From the NCBI GenBank assembly GCA_910588095.1, contig CAJUQH010000003.1:62001-126000 (forward strand): DNA of 64,000 bases, in the 5' to 3' direction. The DNA is from an uncultured Eggerthellaceae bacterium (GTDB lineage Bacteria; Actinomycetota; Coriobacteriia; Coriobacteriales; Eggerthellaceae). The position numbers were made by a program, and so were the translations under genes. Under the pieces are notes generated by a model. That model worked only from the letters and a program-made list of their open reading frames with translations. It was not told the DNA's origin and searched no databases. The stretch's first letter is position 1. Each line of letters begins with the position of its first letter. Below are positions 17,116 to 28,110 of this stretch, piece by piece.

Positions 17116-17769
17116 ATGCAGATAGACATGAAGCAGCCCATCCTGGAGAAGAACGACAGCCTGGCCGCCGAGCTGCGCCAGCGCTTCGCCGACAACCATG
17201 TGTTCGTGCTCGACCTGCTGGCGAGCCCGGGGTCGGGCAAGACGTCCACCATCTTGGCCACCATCGACGCCCTGCGCGACGAGTTCAACATCGCCGTCAT
17301 CGAAGGCGACATAGCCAGCAGCGTGGACGCCGAGAAGATATCGGCCCAGGGCATCGCCGCGGTGCAGATAAACACCGGCGGCGCGTGCCACCTGGAAAGC
17401 GCCATGATCAAGCGCGCCGTGGACGTGCTCGACCTTGAGCGGCTCGACCTCATAATAGTGGAGAACGTGGGCAACCTGGTGTGCCCGACCGACTTCGACC
17501 TGGGCGAGAACGCCAAGGTCATGATCCTTTCGGTGCCCGAGGGCGACGACAAGCCGCTCAAGTACCCGGGCGTGTTCCAGGTGGCCGAGGCGGTCATCCT
17601 GAACAAGGTGGACACCATGCCGGTGTTCGACTTCGACCGTGCTGCTTTCGACGAGGCGGTCACGCGGCTGAACCCGTCGGCGCCCGTGTTCCCCATCGCT
17701 GCCACCAAGGGCGAGGGCGTGGCGGAGTGGACCGGCTGGCTGGCCGAGCAGGTACGCAAAGTGCAGTAG
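17116..17769 (+). CDS. hypB: Hydrogenase nickel incorporation GTPase HypB
   Basis: GTPase that works with HypA in nickel insertion. 217 residues from ATG 17116, favoured over the GTG at 17113 because AGGAGA then sits at normal spacing. P-loop ASPGSGKTS (about 37-45), GDIASSVDAEKI, GGACHLE with the metal-site Cys-His, ENVGNLVCP and NKVD are all family motifs. It lacks the His-rich nickel store seen in some HypB. Confidence 0.93.
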   Translation: MQIDMKQPILEKNDSLAAELRQRFADNHVFVLDLLASPGSGKTSTILATIDALRDEFNIAVIEGDIASSVDAEKISAQGIAAVQINTGGACHLESAMIKRAVDVLDLERLDLIIVENVGNLVCPTDFDLGENAKVMILSVPEGDDKPLKYPGVFQVAEAVILNKVDTMPVFDFDRAAFDEAVTRLNPSAPVFPIAATKGEGVAEWTGWLAEQVRKVQ

Positions 17770-17872
17770 GGCGAGCGCAAGCGGGGCTTGGCGGCGCGTG
17801 GCGCGCGGCCCCTTGAGGCAGGGGGCGCTCGCGGGCGAGGCCTTGCGGTTGGAAGGGAAGGCAGGTGGTGCC

Positions 17873-18694
17873 ATGGAGCGCACCTTTGACGAGATAGTGC
17901 GCCAGACGCGCGACTTCGTGCATGGCGCCGGGTTCGACGACGTGGTGGTGGGGCTTTCTGGCGGCATCGACTCGAGCGTGGTGGCTGCCTTGGCTGTGGA
18001 GGCGCTGGGCGCCAGCCACGTGCATGGGGTGCTCATGCCCGGGCCCTACTCGACCGAGCATTCGGTGGTCGACGCCGAGCAGCTGGCGGCCAACCTGGGC
18101 ATCAAGGCGCCGCGCATGCCCATCACGCGCGCCTATGACGCGTTCGTGCACGTGTTCGCCGATGCCAACCAGGGCGTGCTGACGGGACTCGCGGCTGAGA
18201 ACACTCAGGCCCGCTGCCGCATGGTCATCCTCATGGCGCTGTCGAACGCGCACCGCTGGCTCGTGCTGAACACGGGCAACCGCTCTGAGGCGTACATGGG
18301 CTACTCGACGCTCTACGGCGACACGGCCGGGGCCTTCGCGCCCATCGGCGGGCTGCTGAAGACCCAGGTGTACATGCTGGCGCGCGTGGCGAACGCTCGG
18401 GCCGAGGCAGCGGGGCGGGTGGCGCCCATCCCGGCCAACGTGCTGACGAAGGCGCCCAGCGCCGAGCTGGCGCCCGGCCAGGTGGACGAGGCATCCATGG
18501 GAATCGACTATCCCACGCTCGACGGCATCTTGGCGGCGCATCTCGACCGCGGGCTCGACGCGGAGACCCTCGTGAAGGCAGGGTTCGACGCCGAGCAGGT
18601 GAGCTACGTCCTCGGCCGCGCCGAGGCCACCGCGTTCAAGCGTGCCTTGGAGCCTCCATTTGCCGTTCCCCCTGCGCTGAACTCGAAACTGTAG
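17873..18694 (+). CDS. nadE: NAD(+) synthase, ammonia-dependent type
   Basis: Amidates nicotinic acid adenine dinucleotide with ATP to form NAD. 273 residues from ATG 17873 (AGGTGG upstream); a longer frame back to 17798 lacks family similarity. The PP-loop SGGIDSSV (29-36), LNTGNRSE, GDTAGAFAPIGGLLKTQVY and LTKAPSAEL are NadE motifs. No glutaminase domain, so free ammonia is the donor. It lies 103 nt after hypB. Confidence 0.9.
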   Translation: MERTFDEIVRQTRDFVHGAGFDDVVVGLSGGIDSSVVAALAVEALGASHVHGVLMPGPYSTEHSVVDAEQLAANLGIKAPRMPITRAYDAFVHVFADANQGVLTGLAAENTQARCRMVILMALSNAHRWLVLNTGNRSEAYMGYSTLYGDTAGAFAPIGGLLKTQVYMLARVANARAEAAGRVAPIPANVLTKAPSAELAPGQVDEASMGIDYPTLDGILAAHLDRGLDAETLVKAGFDAEQVSYVLGRAEATAFKRALEPPFAVPPALNSKL

Positions 18695-18772
18695 GCGAAT
18701 CTGGGAAGCGAGATAAGCTAGCGAGCAACCGCAGCGGCAGCTGTTGCGCTTGTCGCGTCAGCGCAAGCGGAA

Positions 18773-20101
18773 TCAGGAGTAGGGGGTTCCGTCCCCGAAC
18801 AGCAGGTGCCGCTCCTCGCCGGTCAGCGCCGCGCGCGCCTGGTCGCGCAGCTCGTTCATGCCGCTCAGGAACAGTCGGTACATGACCAGCACCAAGTAGC
18901 GCCCGCGCAGCGTCAACGTCAGTTCGTCGTGGTCGTTCGTGGCGAACGCCCCGTTCAGCGTCAGGTACGCCATCTCGGCGGGCAGCCCCGCCTCCACGCT
19001 GCAGCCGAACTCGCGGCGGAACGCCTGCTTGTCCAGGCGCAGCCGGTACAGGTGCAGCAGGAAGTAGTAGCGCATCAGGTCGCGCTTGCTCATGACCGTC
19101 TTGCCCATGAGCGCCATGCGGCCGCTCTCGATGGCTTCGTTGTAGGCGGGGATGCTGAACTCGTTGACGTACAAGCACCCGTTCAGGTGCGTGATGGACC
19201 CGCTGCCGATGGCGGGGTACTCGTTGTACGACGTCTGGTACTCGTTGATGGCCACGGCGTCGTCGTGGTGGCCTTCTGCGTCCAGGCGGTTGAACGTCCA
19301 GATGGTCTCGCGCTCGAAGAACGGCTGCTCGCCCCCGGCCAGCACGCCGTCCAAGATGCGGTAGAAGCGGAACTCGCGGTCGTAGTCCATGGCGCCCAGC
19401 GTGGCGGCCATCTTCCGCGTGGTGGCGGCCGAAACGTACAGCGGCGAGAACGTGGTCTGCCGCGCGCCGCAGGTGACGATCTTCTCCAGGTCGCTGAACA
19501 GGATGTCCTCGGTCTGCGAGGGGAAGTTGAATATCATGTCCACGTTCAGAGAGTCGAAGTAGGGCACCGCCTCGCCGATGCGCTCCATTATCTCGGCGCC
19601 GCTGCCGTACTTCTCATAGCGGTCCATCTGGCGCAGCAGCCCGTCGTCGAAGCTCTGCACGCCCACGCTCAGGCGCTGCACCCGGCCGCTCAGCTTGTCC
19701 AGCCACGGCTGCACCAGGTGGTTCGGGTTGGTCTCGGCGCCCACCTCGGTGATGCTGAACGCGTCGCGGGCCACATCGATGGTCTCGCACAGCTCGTCGA
19801 GCATGATGGTGGGCGTGCCGCCGCCGAAGTACAGGCTCTCGAAGTCGTAGCCCAGGTCTTTCAGCATGAGCATCTCGCGCCGCAGGTTGGCGAAGTAGGG
19901 GCGCGCCACTTCCTCGCGGAAGGGGTAGCGGTTGAACGAGCAGTAGGGGCACAGCCGCTCGCAGAACGGCACGTGCAGGTACAGCATGTACTTCTCGCCG
20001 GGCTTCGGCGCTGGCATGAAGGGCTCGTCGGTGGGGTCCATGGCAAGGCTGCGCTTGATCATGGGCTTTATGAGATGCGTGAGGAACCTCTCGGATATCA
20101 T
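18773..20101 (-). CDS. Radical SAM protein of the coproporphyrinogen III oxidase-like (HemW/HutW) family
   Basis: 442 residues from ATG 20101 (AGGAGA 6 nt upstream). The 4Fe-4S motif CERLCPYC gives C47, C51, C54, followed by SFNRYPF; the SAM site GGGTPT, then ETNPNHL, then RLSVGVQSFDD are typical of HemN/HemW-like enzymes. This branch includes heme chaperones and anaerobic heme-degrading enzymes; the sequence does not discriminate, and the extra leading Cys of true HemN is missing. Convergent with nadE, divergent from the two-component system. Confidence 0.8.
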   Translation of the reverse strand: MISERFLTHLIKPMIKRSLAMDPTDEPFMPAPKPGEKYMLYLHVPFCERLCPYCSFNRYPFREEVARPYFANLRREMLMLKDLGYDFESLYFGGGTPTIMLDELCETIDVARDAFSITEVGAETNPNHLVQPWLDKLSGRVQRLSVGVQSFDDGLLRQMDRYEKYGSGAEIMERIGEAVPYFDSLNVDMIFNFPSQTEDILFSDLEKIVTCGARQTTFSPLYVSAATTRKMAATLGAMDYDREFRFYRILDGVLAGGEQPFFERETIWTFNRLDAEGHHDDAVAINEYQTSYNEYPAIGSGSITHLNGCLYVNEFSIPAYNEAIESGRMALMGKTVMSKRDLMRYYFLLHLYRLRLDKQAFRREFGCSVEAGLPAEMAYLTLNGAFATNDHDELTLTLRGRYLVLVMYRLFLSGMNELRDQARAALTGEERHLLFGDGTPYS

Positions 20102-20346
20102 GGCTTCTCCTGGGGTCGTTTTCCGTAGGTGATTATGCCATAAGCTGCCCAGATGGGGCGGGCGGGGTAGCGGGGTAGGCGGTGGCTTTCGGGCGGCCAT
20201 GGCGCGGTGCGGGCGCGATCCTGCGGCGGCGCTGCGCAGGCAGCCGTGTGGCGGCTTGGGCGCGGCCCCTGAGGCTTGGCGCGCCCAGCCGATGTAAACC
20301 ACACGGTGTATGGCGGCGCGGCGCGCGCATGGGCTACCATGGGCTC

Positions 20347-21630
20347 ATGAAGAAGTACCTTGTGCATAGCGTGGCCATGACCCGCACCGACTGGGCGGTG
20401 GATGCCATCGTGGCCGCGGGCGCCTTCGGGTTCGCGTGCTTGCAGCTGACGTTCGCGAACAACCTGCTGGTGCCCGATGAGTTCCTGCGGCGTCTGTTCG
20501 GCGTGGTGGCGCCGCCTTCGCCGGAGCTGGCGTTGCTGCTGGTGGCGCTCACCACGTTGCCGCTGGTGCTGCGCCGTCGCTTCCCGTGGCCGGTGCTGGC
20601 TTTCACGCTGGCGGTGTGGGTGCTCAGCCAGCCATACGTGAGCACCGCAGCGCTTTCGCTGGCGGGGCCGTTGGTGGCGCTGCTCACCTTGGCCTACGAG
20701 CGGCCGCGAGCCGAGGCGGTGGCGGGCGCCGTGGCGGTGGCCGTGTGCGTGCTGCTGCCCTTCGCGCTGGCTGCCGTGGTCGAGCCGCCACGCCGCCATG
20801 GCGGAGGCGGCCCTGGGCGCGACCAGGGGCTTTCGGCGTTCATGCTGGTGCAGAACCTGGCGTTCACGGCGGCTGCGGCCTTCGCGGGGTACGCGCTGCA
20901 TGCCCGTCAGGACTACCTGCGCGCCGCCGAGCAGCGCGCCGAGGAAGCCGAGCGCACCCGCGAGGCCACGGCCCAGCGCCGCGTTGAGGAGGAGCGCCTG
21001 CGCATTGCGCGCGAGGTGCATGACATAACGGCCCATTCGCTGTCGGCCGTGAGCATCCAGGCTGCGGCGGCCGAGCGGCTCGTGCAATCCGACCCGGAAG
21101 CGGCCGAGCAGGCCATCGGCCAGGTGCGGCTCATAGCCAAGCAGTCCTTGGGCGAGATGCGCGCCATCGTGGGCGTGCTGCGCTCGGGCGGCGCGTCGGC
21201 CGGCGAGCACGTGCCCACCCAGGGCACCGATCGGCTGGCCGACCTGGCGGCCTACCTGGCTGATGCGCGCGTGGAGGCGATGGTGGACACGGCGGCCTAC
21301 CGCCGCGATGCCGTGCCTGCCTACATCGACGTTGCGCTGTTCGCCATGGCGCGCGAGGCGGCCACCAACATCGTGCGGCACGCGGGGGCGTCCCATGCTT
21401 CCATCGTGCTAAGGGTGGCTGAAGCGCCCGACGGCGCGCTGGCGGCGCAGCTGACAGTGGCCGATGACGGGCGGGGCATCGGCGATGCGGGCGCCTTCGA
21501 GGACGGGCACGGGCTGTGCGGCATGCGCGAGCGCGCGGCTTTGCTGGGCGGCACCGTCGAGGTGGGCCCGGCCGAGTCGGCGGGCACCGCGGTGCGTGCG
21601 ACCATCCCGCTGGCAGGAGCTCCCCGATGA
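20347..21630 (+). CDS. Sensor histidine kinase (NarL/LiaS-type, HisKA_3)
   Basis: 427 residues. Several N-terminal membrane helices (about residues 15-190) are followed by a coiled coil and the dimerisation/phosphoacceptor motif IAREVHDITAHSLSAV (His in EVHD), then an HATPase domain (EAATNIVRHAGASH, ADDGRGIGD, GLCGMRERAALLGG). No extracellular sensor domain is obvious, so it likely senses at the membrane. The start at ATG 20347 has weak ribosome binding; 20329 is an alternative. The stop overlaps the regulator's start by 4 nt. Confidence 0.88.
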   Translation: MKKYLVHSVAMTRTDWAVDAIVAAGAFGFACLQLTFANNLLVPDEFLRRLFGVVAPPSPELALLLVALTTLPLVLRRRFPWPVLAFTLAVWVLSQPYVSTAALSLAGPLVALLTLAYERPRAEAVAGAVAVAVCVLLPFALAAVVEPPRRHGGGGPGRDQGLSAFMLVQNLAFTAAAAFAGYALHARQDYLRAAEQRAEEAERTREATAQRRVEEERLRIAREVHDITAHSLSAVSIQAAAAERLVQSDPEAAEQAIGQVRLIAKQSLGEMRAIVGVLRSGGASAGEHVPTQGTDRLADLAAYLADARVEAMVDTAAYRRDAVPAYIDVALFAMAREAATNIVRHAGASHASIVLRVAEAPDGALAAQLTVADDGRGIGDAGAFEDGHGLCGMRERAALLGGTVEVGPAESAGTAVRATIPLAGAPR

Positions 21631-22334
21631 CGGCGGCTCTTGCGCAGCCGGCCGAGCGGCCCATCACGCTGCTCATCGTCGACGACCAGGAAGTGGTGCG
21701 CAGCGGCTATGCGGCCTTGCTCGGAACCTATCCCGACCTGCAGGTGGTGGGCACGGCCGCCGACGGCGCCGAGGCGGTGGAGCTGGCCACCCAGCTCAAG
21801 CCCGACGTGGTGCTCATGGACATACGCATGCCGGTCAAAGACGGCATCCAGGCCACGCGCGACATCGCAGCCAACCCGCTGCTGGCCCGCACCCATGTGC
21901 TGGTGCTGACCACCTTCGACCTGGATGAGTACGCCTACGACGCGCTGGCCGCTGGTGGCAGCGGCTTCATGCTGAAGGATTCCGAGCCCGACGACCTGGC
22001 CGCGGCTATCCGCGTGGTGGCCAGCGGCGAGACGCTCATCCAGCCTCGCGTGCTCACGCGCTTGGTGGAGGCGTTCGTGGCGGCGCGCCCGCGCATGGGC
22101 GGCCCTGCTCCGGGCAGCCAGGCGGCTGAGGCGCTGCGCGCGCTCACCGATCGCGAGCGCGAGATACTGGTCGCTGTCGCCCGTGGCTTGTCCAACGACC
22201 AGATAGCCGCCGAGCTGTTCATATCGCCCGCCACGGTGAAGACGCACCTAGCGCGCATCATGGCGAAGGCCGACGCACACGACCGCGCCCAACTGGTCAT
22301 CTTCGCCTACGAAAGCGGCCTTGTGACCAGGTAA
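21627..22334 (+). CDS. Response regulator, NarL/LuxR type
   Basis: 235 residues. Receiver domain with LLIVDDQEVVRSGY, phosphoacceptor Asp in VVLMDIRMP, and K in FMLKDSEPDD; C-terminal LuxR helix-turn-helix (LTDREREILVAVARGLS, ISPATVKTHLARIMAK). Translationally coupled to the kinase by the ATGA overlap. Its gene ends right at the promoter of surface protein 2, so control of that gene is a possibility to test, not a demonstration. Confidence 0.9.
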   Translation: MTAALAQPAERPITLLIVDDQEVVRSGYAALLGTYPDLQVVGTAADGAEAVELATQLKPDVVLMDIRMPVKDGIQATRDIAANPLLARTHVLVLTTFDLDEYAYDALAAGGSGFMLKDSEPDDLAAAIRVVASGETLIQPRVLTRLVEAFVAARPRMGGPAPGSQAAEALRALTDREREILVAVARGLSNDQIAAELFISPATVKTHLARIMAKADAHDRAQLVIFAYESGLVTR

Positions 22335-22564
22335 GGTTGCGCGCGGAAAACGTCCGTGCTATCTTTTGGGCACTTTGACGGCACGCGCGCAGACGCGCCC
22401 CATGCGAGTGGAGCAGCGAAGGCTCCAGGGGTTGCAAGCCCGCCAAACCGTCACGCGGCCGAGCGCTGCGCAGCCCATGCGAGGGAAGACGCGAAGCTTT
22501 CCGGGCAGCACGCCACGGCGCGACAAGCGAATACATTGCTTACCGACCGGGAAAGGGAAGCAGA
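22335..22564 (+). promoter_or_regulatory. Promoter and leader of surface protein 2
   Basis: 230 nt without a gene. TTGCGC (22337-22342), 17-nt spacer, TATCTT (22360-22365); predicted start near 22372 gives a leader of about 193 nt, ending in GGGAAAGGGAA before the ATG, the same ribosome binding sequence as surface protein 3 and unlike members 1 and 4. Confidence 0.55.
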
Positions 22565-25500
22565 ATGCACATCGGGAGCGACGGGCGCAGCTTTGCGAGG
22601 GCTGCAACGTCAATGGTTCTGGTCATGATTCTGGCCGCTGGGCTCATGCCTGTTTCTGGATACGCTGAAACCTCCGACGAATTCGCGGGGGGGGGCGTCA
22701 GGAATTTTCTGTAGCCTCTGAAGGGCTTGCGAGCGGCGATTCAACCGAAACATCCGAAAAAACCGAAGACGAGGCAGAAGACCCCGCAGGCGCGACGAGC
22801 GCGCCGCTGGCAGCGGCATTGGTGGGCGGCACCGGAACTTCCATGGTGCGCGCCGATGTGGCGCTGACCGGGCTTGATGGCGATGCGAAAGCGGTCGTCG
22901 GGTCGTTCACGGTCGACGGGCTCACCTATGCGATCGACGGCGAGGGCCAGGCGGCCTTGGTGGCCGTTGCCCCGCTCGGGGGCGGGGAAGGGAAAGCCGA
23001 AGCTGATGCTTCTTCTGCTGCTTTCGGCGAAGGCGCAGAGGACTCTGGAGCCGAAGGGGCTCGCGCAGAAGCCGACGGCGCGACCCTGACCCTTCCTGCT
23101 GCCGTCAGCTACGGCGGCACCGACTATTCCCTCATGCGCATCGCGCCCTTGGCTCTCGATGGCTGCGGGGCAGCGGCGCTTTCCATTCCTGCTTCCGTGG
23201 AAACAGTTGATACCGCAGCCGCCCTTGGCTGCGACACGCTTGCCGAGGTCACGGTCGCGGAAGACAATCCCGCTTTCTCTGTGCTCGACGGCTACCTTGC
23301 CGACAAAGCCCAGACGAGCATCCTGCTCGTTCCCGAGGGCAGGGTGGGGCAGCTCCGCATTCCCCAATCTGTGCAGGCGGTGGACCCGCGCGTTTTTTCG
23401 CATTGTACGCGCGTGACCGACCTGGTGGTGGATGCGGGCTGCCCAGGCCTCACCTCGTGGAACGGTTCGATATGCACCTCCGACCTTGCCACCCTCGTGC
23501 GCGTGCCGGCGGGCGCGCGCACGGTCACGTTGCCGTCGGAGTGCTCCGCCATCGGCGCGAGCGCCTTCAGCGGCTGCACCGAGCTGGAATCCATCGAGGT
23601 GCAGGGCAATGTGGAGAGCATCGCTCCTTCTGCTTTCGGCGAGATAGAGGAGGCCACGCCGCTTGTCGCGCAATCCGACACGGCCCGGATAACCGGCCTG
23701 GTGGCGGTGGCCAACAGCGCCTTGAGCTCCATCCAGATAGACAAGGCCAGCATCACGGTCACGCTGCCTGATGGGGCCGACCCTTCCGTATGGGAATCTG
23801 CCGGCTTTACGCACGCTACCTCGAATGAAGGCGCCGAAGCGCCTGCCGCCGACTTTGGCGAAACTGAAGAGGGCACAGCTCTCAACATGCAAGACAGCGC
23901 CACGTTTGCCGCGGTCAACAAGACTCCGTTGCCCTACATCGATACGAACGTCTGGGACGATGCGGCTGGAGGATACGCTCGCGGCTCGAATGATGTCTCA
24001 AAAGCATGGTGGGAGATAACGGGCACGACTCTTAAAATCGGCTCGGCTCCCGGGGTTAAAGTTCAGGATCTGGGGTTTGCCAGGACTACGGCTAGCCACT
24101 GGCGACCGTACCTCAACACGAGCGGTACGGTGACGGCGGTTGACACGACGGAGCTTTCCGGCGCCGAGAGCATGAATTATTGGTTTTCGGCTCCTGCAAA
24201 TGTATCATCGATTGAGGCACGCACAACGAGTATCTCGAATATCACCAGGTTGGTAATTCCCTCAGATTATGATGCTGATCCGAGGAAGAGCATGGTGCCT
24301 GAGAATGTCCAATGCCTTTTGATACAGTCGCGCATTACGGCAATTCCTGCGACTGCTTCCATTCCCTTCGGAGTGAAGGGCGCTTTTCAAGCGTATGCGA
24401 TGAACTATTCCTTGAGTCGCGTTGAGGATGGCTTCACTGTCGCTGAAAGCGTCACAGACCCTGGCGGCTTGCTGTACGATAGCTACTCGCTCTCGTATAT
24501 CGGAGAGGGGTTTGGCGGCAACTGGAGCAAAACAGAGGCTGTCAACATGTATCGCATAGTCGCTTATACGGGACTAGTGACGCTTCCAAAGAGCTTCAGC
24601 TTCCCCGCGAAGGTTGCAGGGAATCCAGATAATGCTTTCACTGGATACCAGCGAAACGTTGGCTTGGTGTCTCTCAATATGACCTATAAGGGCGACACGG
24701 TCAGCAATCTTATGCCAGCAGATTCCTCTACGGATGTGTGGGCTTATTGGCAAAGCAACTTTCGAAGAACGCTGTATCCAACCCAAGCGCAATGCTGGAA
24801 GGTAACTTTCAAATATGAAGCAGATGGCTCGTTCGCTGCAACAGCATGGGTGCGTAAAGGGGGATTGTGCTCGATACCGAACCAAATCAACAATGAGAAG
24901 CGATCTTGCTATACGCTCGATGCCAATGGCGAGCAGGTACCGTTCGTTTTCGATGAAACGCCAGTAGTTGCAGAGACAACTGTATACATACGGGCAGAAT
25001 CGCGGATTACCTATATCAACGAGGATGGGTCTGCCATTAATGCTGAAGGGTCGGATACGACAGTTGCGCCGGAGTTCTTCTTGCAGCCGACCTTCCATTC
25101 AGGCGAGAAGGTCATCATCGACGCGGTGCCGGTGAGGGAAGGCTACGAGTTCCTGGGCTGGACCATCGAGGGCATCACCGGCGACACGCCGCAGAAGCAG
25201 GCGGTCATCCCTGCGGGCACGACCGGCGACAAGGTGGCGGTGGCCCATTGGGCCGAGCTGCCGAAGAGGAACTACCTCATAACCACTGCTGACGCGGCAG
25301 CAGGCTACACGGTGGACGACTTCCCTGTGGAAACCGGCGTGAGCTCGCCCAAGGCCTGGTGGACGCTTGATGACAACGGAGAGCTTTATATCGGCTGTGA
25401 ACTCGGTGCAACCATTTCGCAGAAGAATTTTGAGAATTGGAAAGCCGTCAAGCCGCCAAGCATAGAAGGCAACAATGTTGGAGCATGGGGCATGGAGGAC

Positions 25501-27783
25501 ATCCGGAGGCAGGTAACGGCAATCAGGATGGATGAGAAGTTGCAGCTTGAGCCAACCCATCTTTCGACAGACCAGATCATGTCTGATGATTGGGCTTCTG
25601 CGGGATTAGGGATGAACTACTGGTTTCAGGGGATGCCAAGCCTTGCAGATATATCCGAGGTGAGGATTTTGCCTGGAGTGCAGATAGTATTCTGTCTCTT
25701 CTACGGAGACTATTCGCTCAAAAGCATTCCTAACGACCTTGCTCTGCCAGATTCGCTCTTGTCCATCAGGAGCATGTTCCCCTTCACTGGCATCGAGTCG
25801 ATTCCCGCTTCGTTCAATATTCCCTCCCAAATCGTTGACATGCGCTATGCGTTTGAAGGGAATGTGCGGCTAAAAGAAATAGGGGATGGCTTCGCGCTGC
25901 CTTTCACGGTGCAAACATATCAAGGGATGTTGCGTAATTGCGATTCCCTTATATCCCTTCCTGCTTCCTTGAATCTTTCGAGGTCGACAGCCAAAGGAGA
26001 CCCTGCAAGAAATGCGTTCCAGCAAGGCTATGATGCTCGTATCGACCCTTCCTGGCAACGTCCGGCGTTTCCTTTGAGGACGTTCTACGCAGGCAGCATT
26101 CCTGACCTCTACCCGGGAGCGACGGGCAAGACCGCTGCGGAGACCAAGCAATATTGGCTTGCGGAATGGAGCCGCGAGCTGGTGGGGCCAGGCGACCTTG
26201 CGTCCCCGCAGGCGGCAGTGCGCTTCCAGGTGCCCAAGGCCGATGGGTCGGGATACGTTTCCTACGACGTGCTGGCTGACTCGAGCGGGCGCGTCACGGC
26301 CCCTGCGGTCACGAGGTACGGCTACTCCAAGGTCACCTGGAGATACGACGCCGGCGCCTCTGGCGCTGACCTCGGCCACGTAGCCGTGTCGGGCCCCTGC
26401 GGCTCTGAGGGGCTCGCCTTCGACGCGACTGGCCTGCCTGACATCGAAGCCGGGCTCAAGGGGCCGGTCTATGCCGAGGTGTCGGGGCTGATGCTGTCCA
26501 TGGACATGCCGGTGGGGTCGGGCAACCTCTGGTACGCCATAGACTGCGGCGAGGTCATGGCCCTCGGGCCCTCTGCGAGCACGCGGGCGGGCATGGAAGA
26601 CGCCCACGAGCTCGAGTTCGAGAGCTACACCCCTGTGCCCACGAAGCTCTCCGCCACCTTCACGGCCAACGATGCGGCTGATGGCACGCCGGCGGCCGAG
26701 AAGCTGTTCCCGAACGGCCTGGACGAGGGGACGGGCTTCGCCCTTTCGCTGGATGGCGGCGCGAGCGAGACCGCCGGGCTCAAGGCGCTCATAGGCGCAG
26801 GGGGCTCGCAAGGCTTCTCGTCACTGGCTTCCCTCGACGCCTCGCCTTCGGCGAGAGAGCCCGGGCGCGCCTCAGGGACGCTCGCGCTCAAGCTCGGCGG
26901 CGCCAACGACGTCGACTTCGCCGAGGAGGCCACCGAGTACTCGGTGGCGGACATCGTGTGGACCTTGGACGCCTCCGCCCAGTACGACTTCTGGGCGACC
27001 GATGACGTCGCCACCTACTCCGCCTACGAGATCAAGCAGGCCGCAGAGGCCATCTCGGCCTACGGCGCCACCGCCGACGTCCCGGCCTTCCGCCAGTACG
27101 ACCGTTACCTGAAGCAGCAGTCCCCCGATGCCGACCCGGTCTTCTCCATCAAGGTCTACGACCAGCCCGACGGCGCCGCCTCCACCCACAAGGTCGACGT
27201 GCTCGGCATCGCCCAGGACACCAAGGCATCCGGCGGCAAGGCAGGCTTGAGCTTCGGCTGGCATGGCATATATGCCGTTAACAAGGCGACGGCAGATGGC
27301 CAGCTCTTCGACAACGCGCTACATCCATCTAGGAACAACGCCGGAGGTTGGGCTGCGATGCAGCTTCGCACGAGGATCCAGAGCCCCAGTGGATTCTTGG
27401 GCTCTTTGGGCGAGCTTGTGCAGGAAGGCATCGTCGCGGTCAGGAAAAGGCAGCAGAACCCGGGGGTGATTTCAGGGGTGACGAGCGAGACGCTGTTCTT
27501 GCCGACCGCCTTCGAGGTGTTCGGAGTCGGCAACTCGACCGTGAGGAATCCGAACGAGACGACGGCCAACCAGTTCCAATACCAGTACTTTGCACGAGGG
27601 GGCAAGAGCTCAAGCCGGAATGACTATGCCGTTAAGGAGTTCAATGGGGTTGCGGGCACGTACTGGACGCGTTCTGTGACGAACGGCTCGCCTGATCATT
27701 TCGTTGTGGTGAGCACGCATACAGTGAATTGGGGAAATACTACGAATACGGGTTGCGGCTTCGTTCCTCTCTTCTGCTTCTAG
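22565..27783 (+). CDS. Surface protein 2: phase-variable BspA-like protein, out of frame (OFF) as sequenced
   Basis: ATG 22565 (after GGGAAAGGGAA) opens a signal peptide (MVLVMILAAGLMPVSGYA) that reaches a run of nine G (22687-22695) and stops at a TAG 10 codons after the cleavage site region. The long downstream frame, open back through the tract and first usable at ATG 22819, is shifted: +1 G (or -2 G) would fuse it to the signal peptide, giving a product of about 1,740 residues. The mature part has LRR_5 repeats, two related BspA/DUF285-like blocks (about 24.0-24.8 and 25.3-26.1 kb, AT-richer), one InlB-type beta repeat (REGYEFLGWTIEG), and a DUF6273-like C-terminus (GIAQDTK, WAAMQLR, TLFLPTAFEVFGV, YWTRS, ending GFVPLFCF). 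Likely secreted adhesin. A homopolymer sequencing error is the main alternative. Confidence 0.75.
22687..22695 (+). repeat. Poly-G tract (G9), phase-variation switch of surface protein 2
   Basis: Nine consecutive G just downstream of the signal peptide. At G9 translation ends at the TAG soon after (reading GGGVRNFL then stop). Adding one G, or losing two, joins the signal peptide to the mature frame (GGGRQEFSVASEG). Confidence 0.75.
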
Positions 27784-28110
27784 GGTGTGAGCACCTTCGG
27801 TTTGCGGGGAGTTTAAGGCAATGGAAGACAGATAAGGGGCTTGGGAGGCGTGCCGCGCGGAGCTCTGCAGCCATCGGGGACGCAAGGCGCCAGCTGGCGC
27901 AGCTAACCGGCGAAGCCTGTCTGAGCACGGCATGCCTCCCAAGTCCCACCATTGCGGGGAGCCGCAACGAGTAATATACGGCCCCCAAGCCGTCTTCAAC
28001 TTTGTACTGTGTGCTTTTGGAGTGCTAATATACGAACTAGCAAAGCGCCCGATTGGTGAGCATTTCACACATATCCGGCGCTTTACTTATGTCAGCTCTT
28101 TGCTGTCTCG
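27784..28110. ncRNA. Intergenic region with a large hairpin; possible structured RNA or terminator
   Basis: 327 nt without a gene. Arms at about 27836-27855 and 27931-27949 (GGGCTTGGGAGGC pairing with GCCTCCCAAGTCCC) form a near-perfect stem of about 19 bp closing roughly 75 nt that fold further (GCGCCAGCTGGCGC palindrome near 27890). A second hairpin (ACGGC-GCCGT, about 27978) and an 8-bp stem AAAGCGCC/GGCGCTTT (about 28042-28085) follow. The rod-like form recalls 6S RNA but I see no family-defining sequence. It could simply end surface protein 2 and yigZ transcripts. Strand undecided. Confidence 0.35.

Noticed and set aside
22565..27783. Calling surface protein 2 a plain pseudogene
   Set aside because: The only defect is a homopolymer-length frame offset at the same site as in surface protein 3, and the remaining 1,650 codons are open, which favours a reversible switch. 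A sequencing error remains possible.
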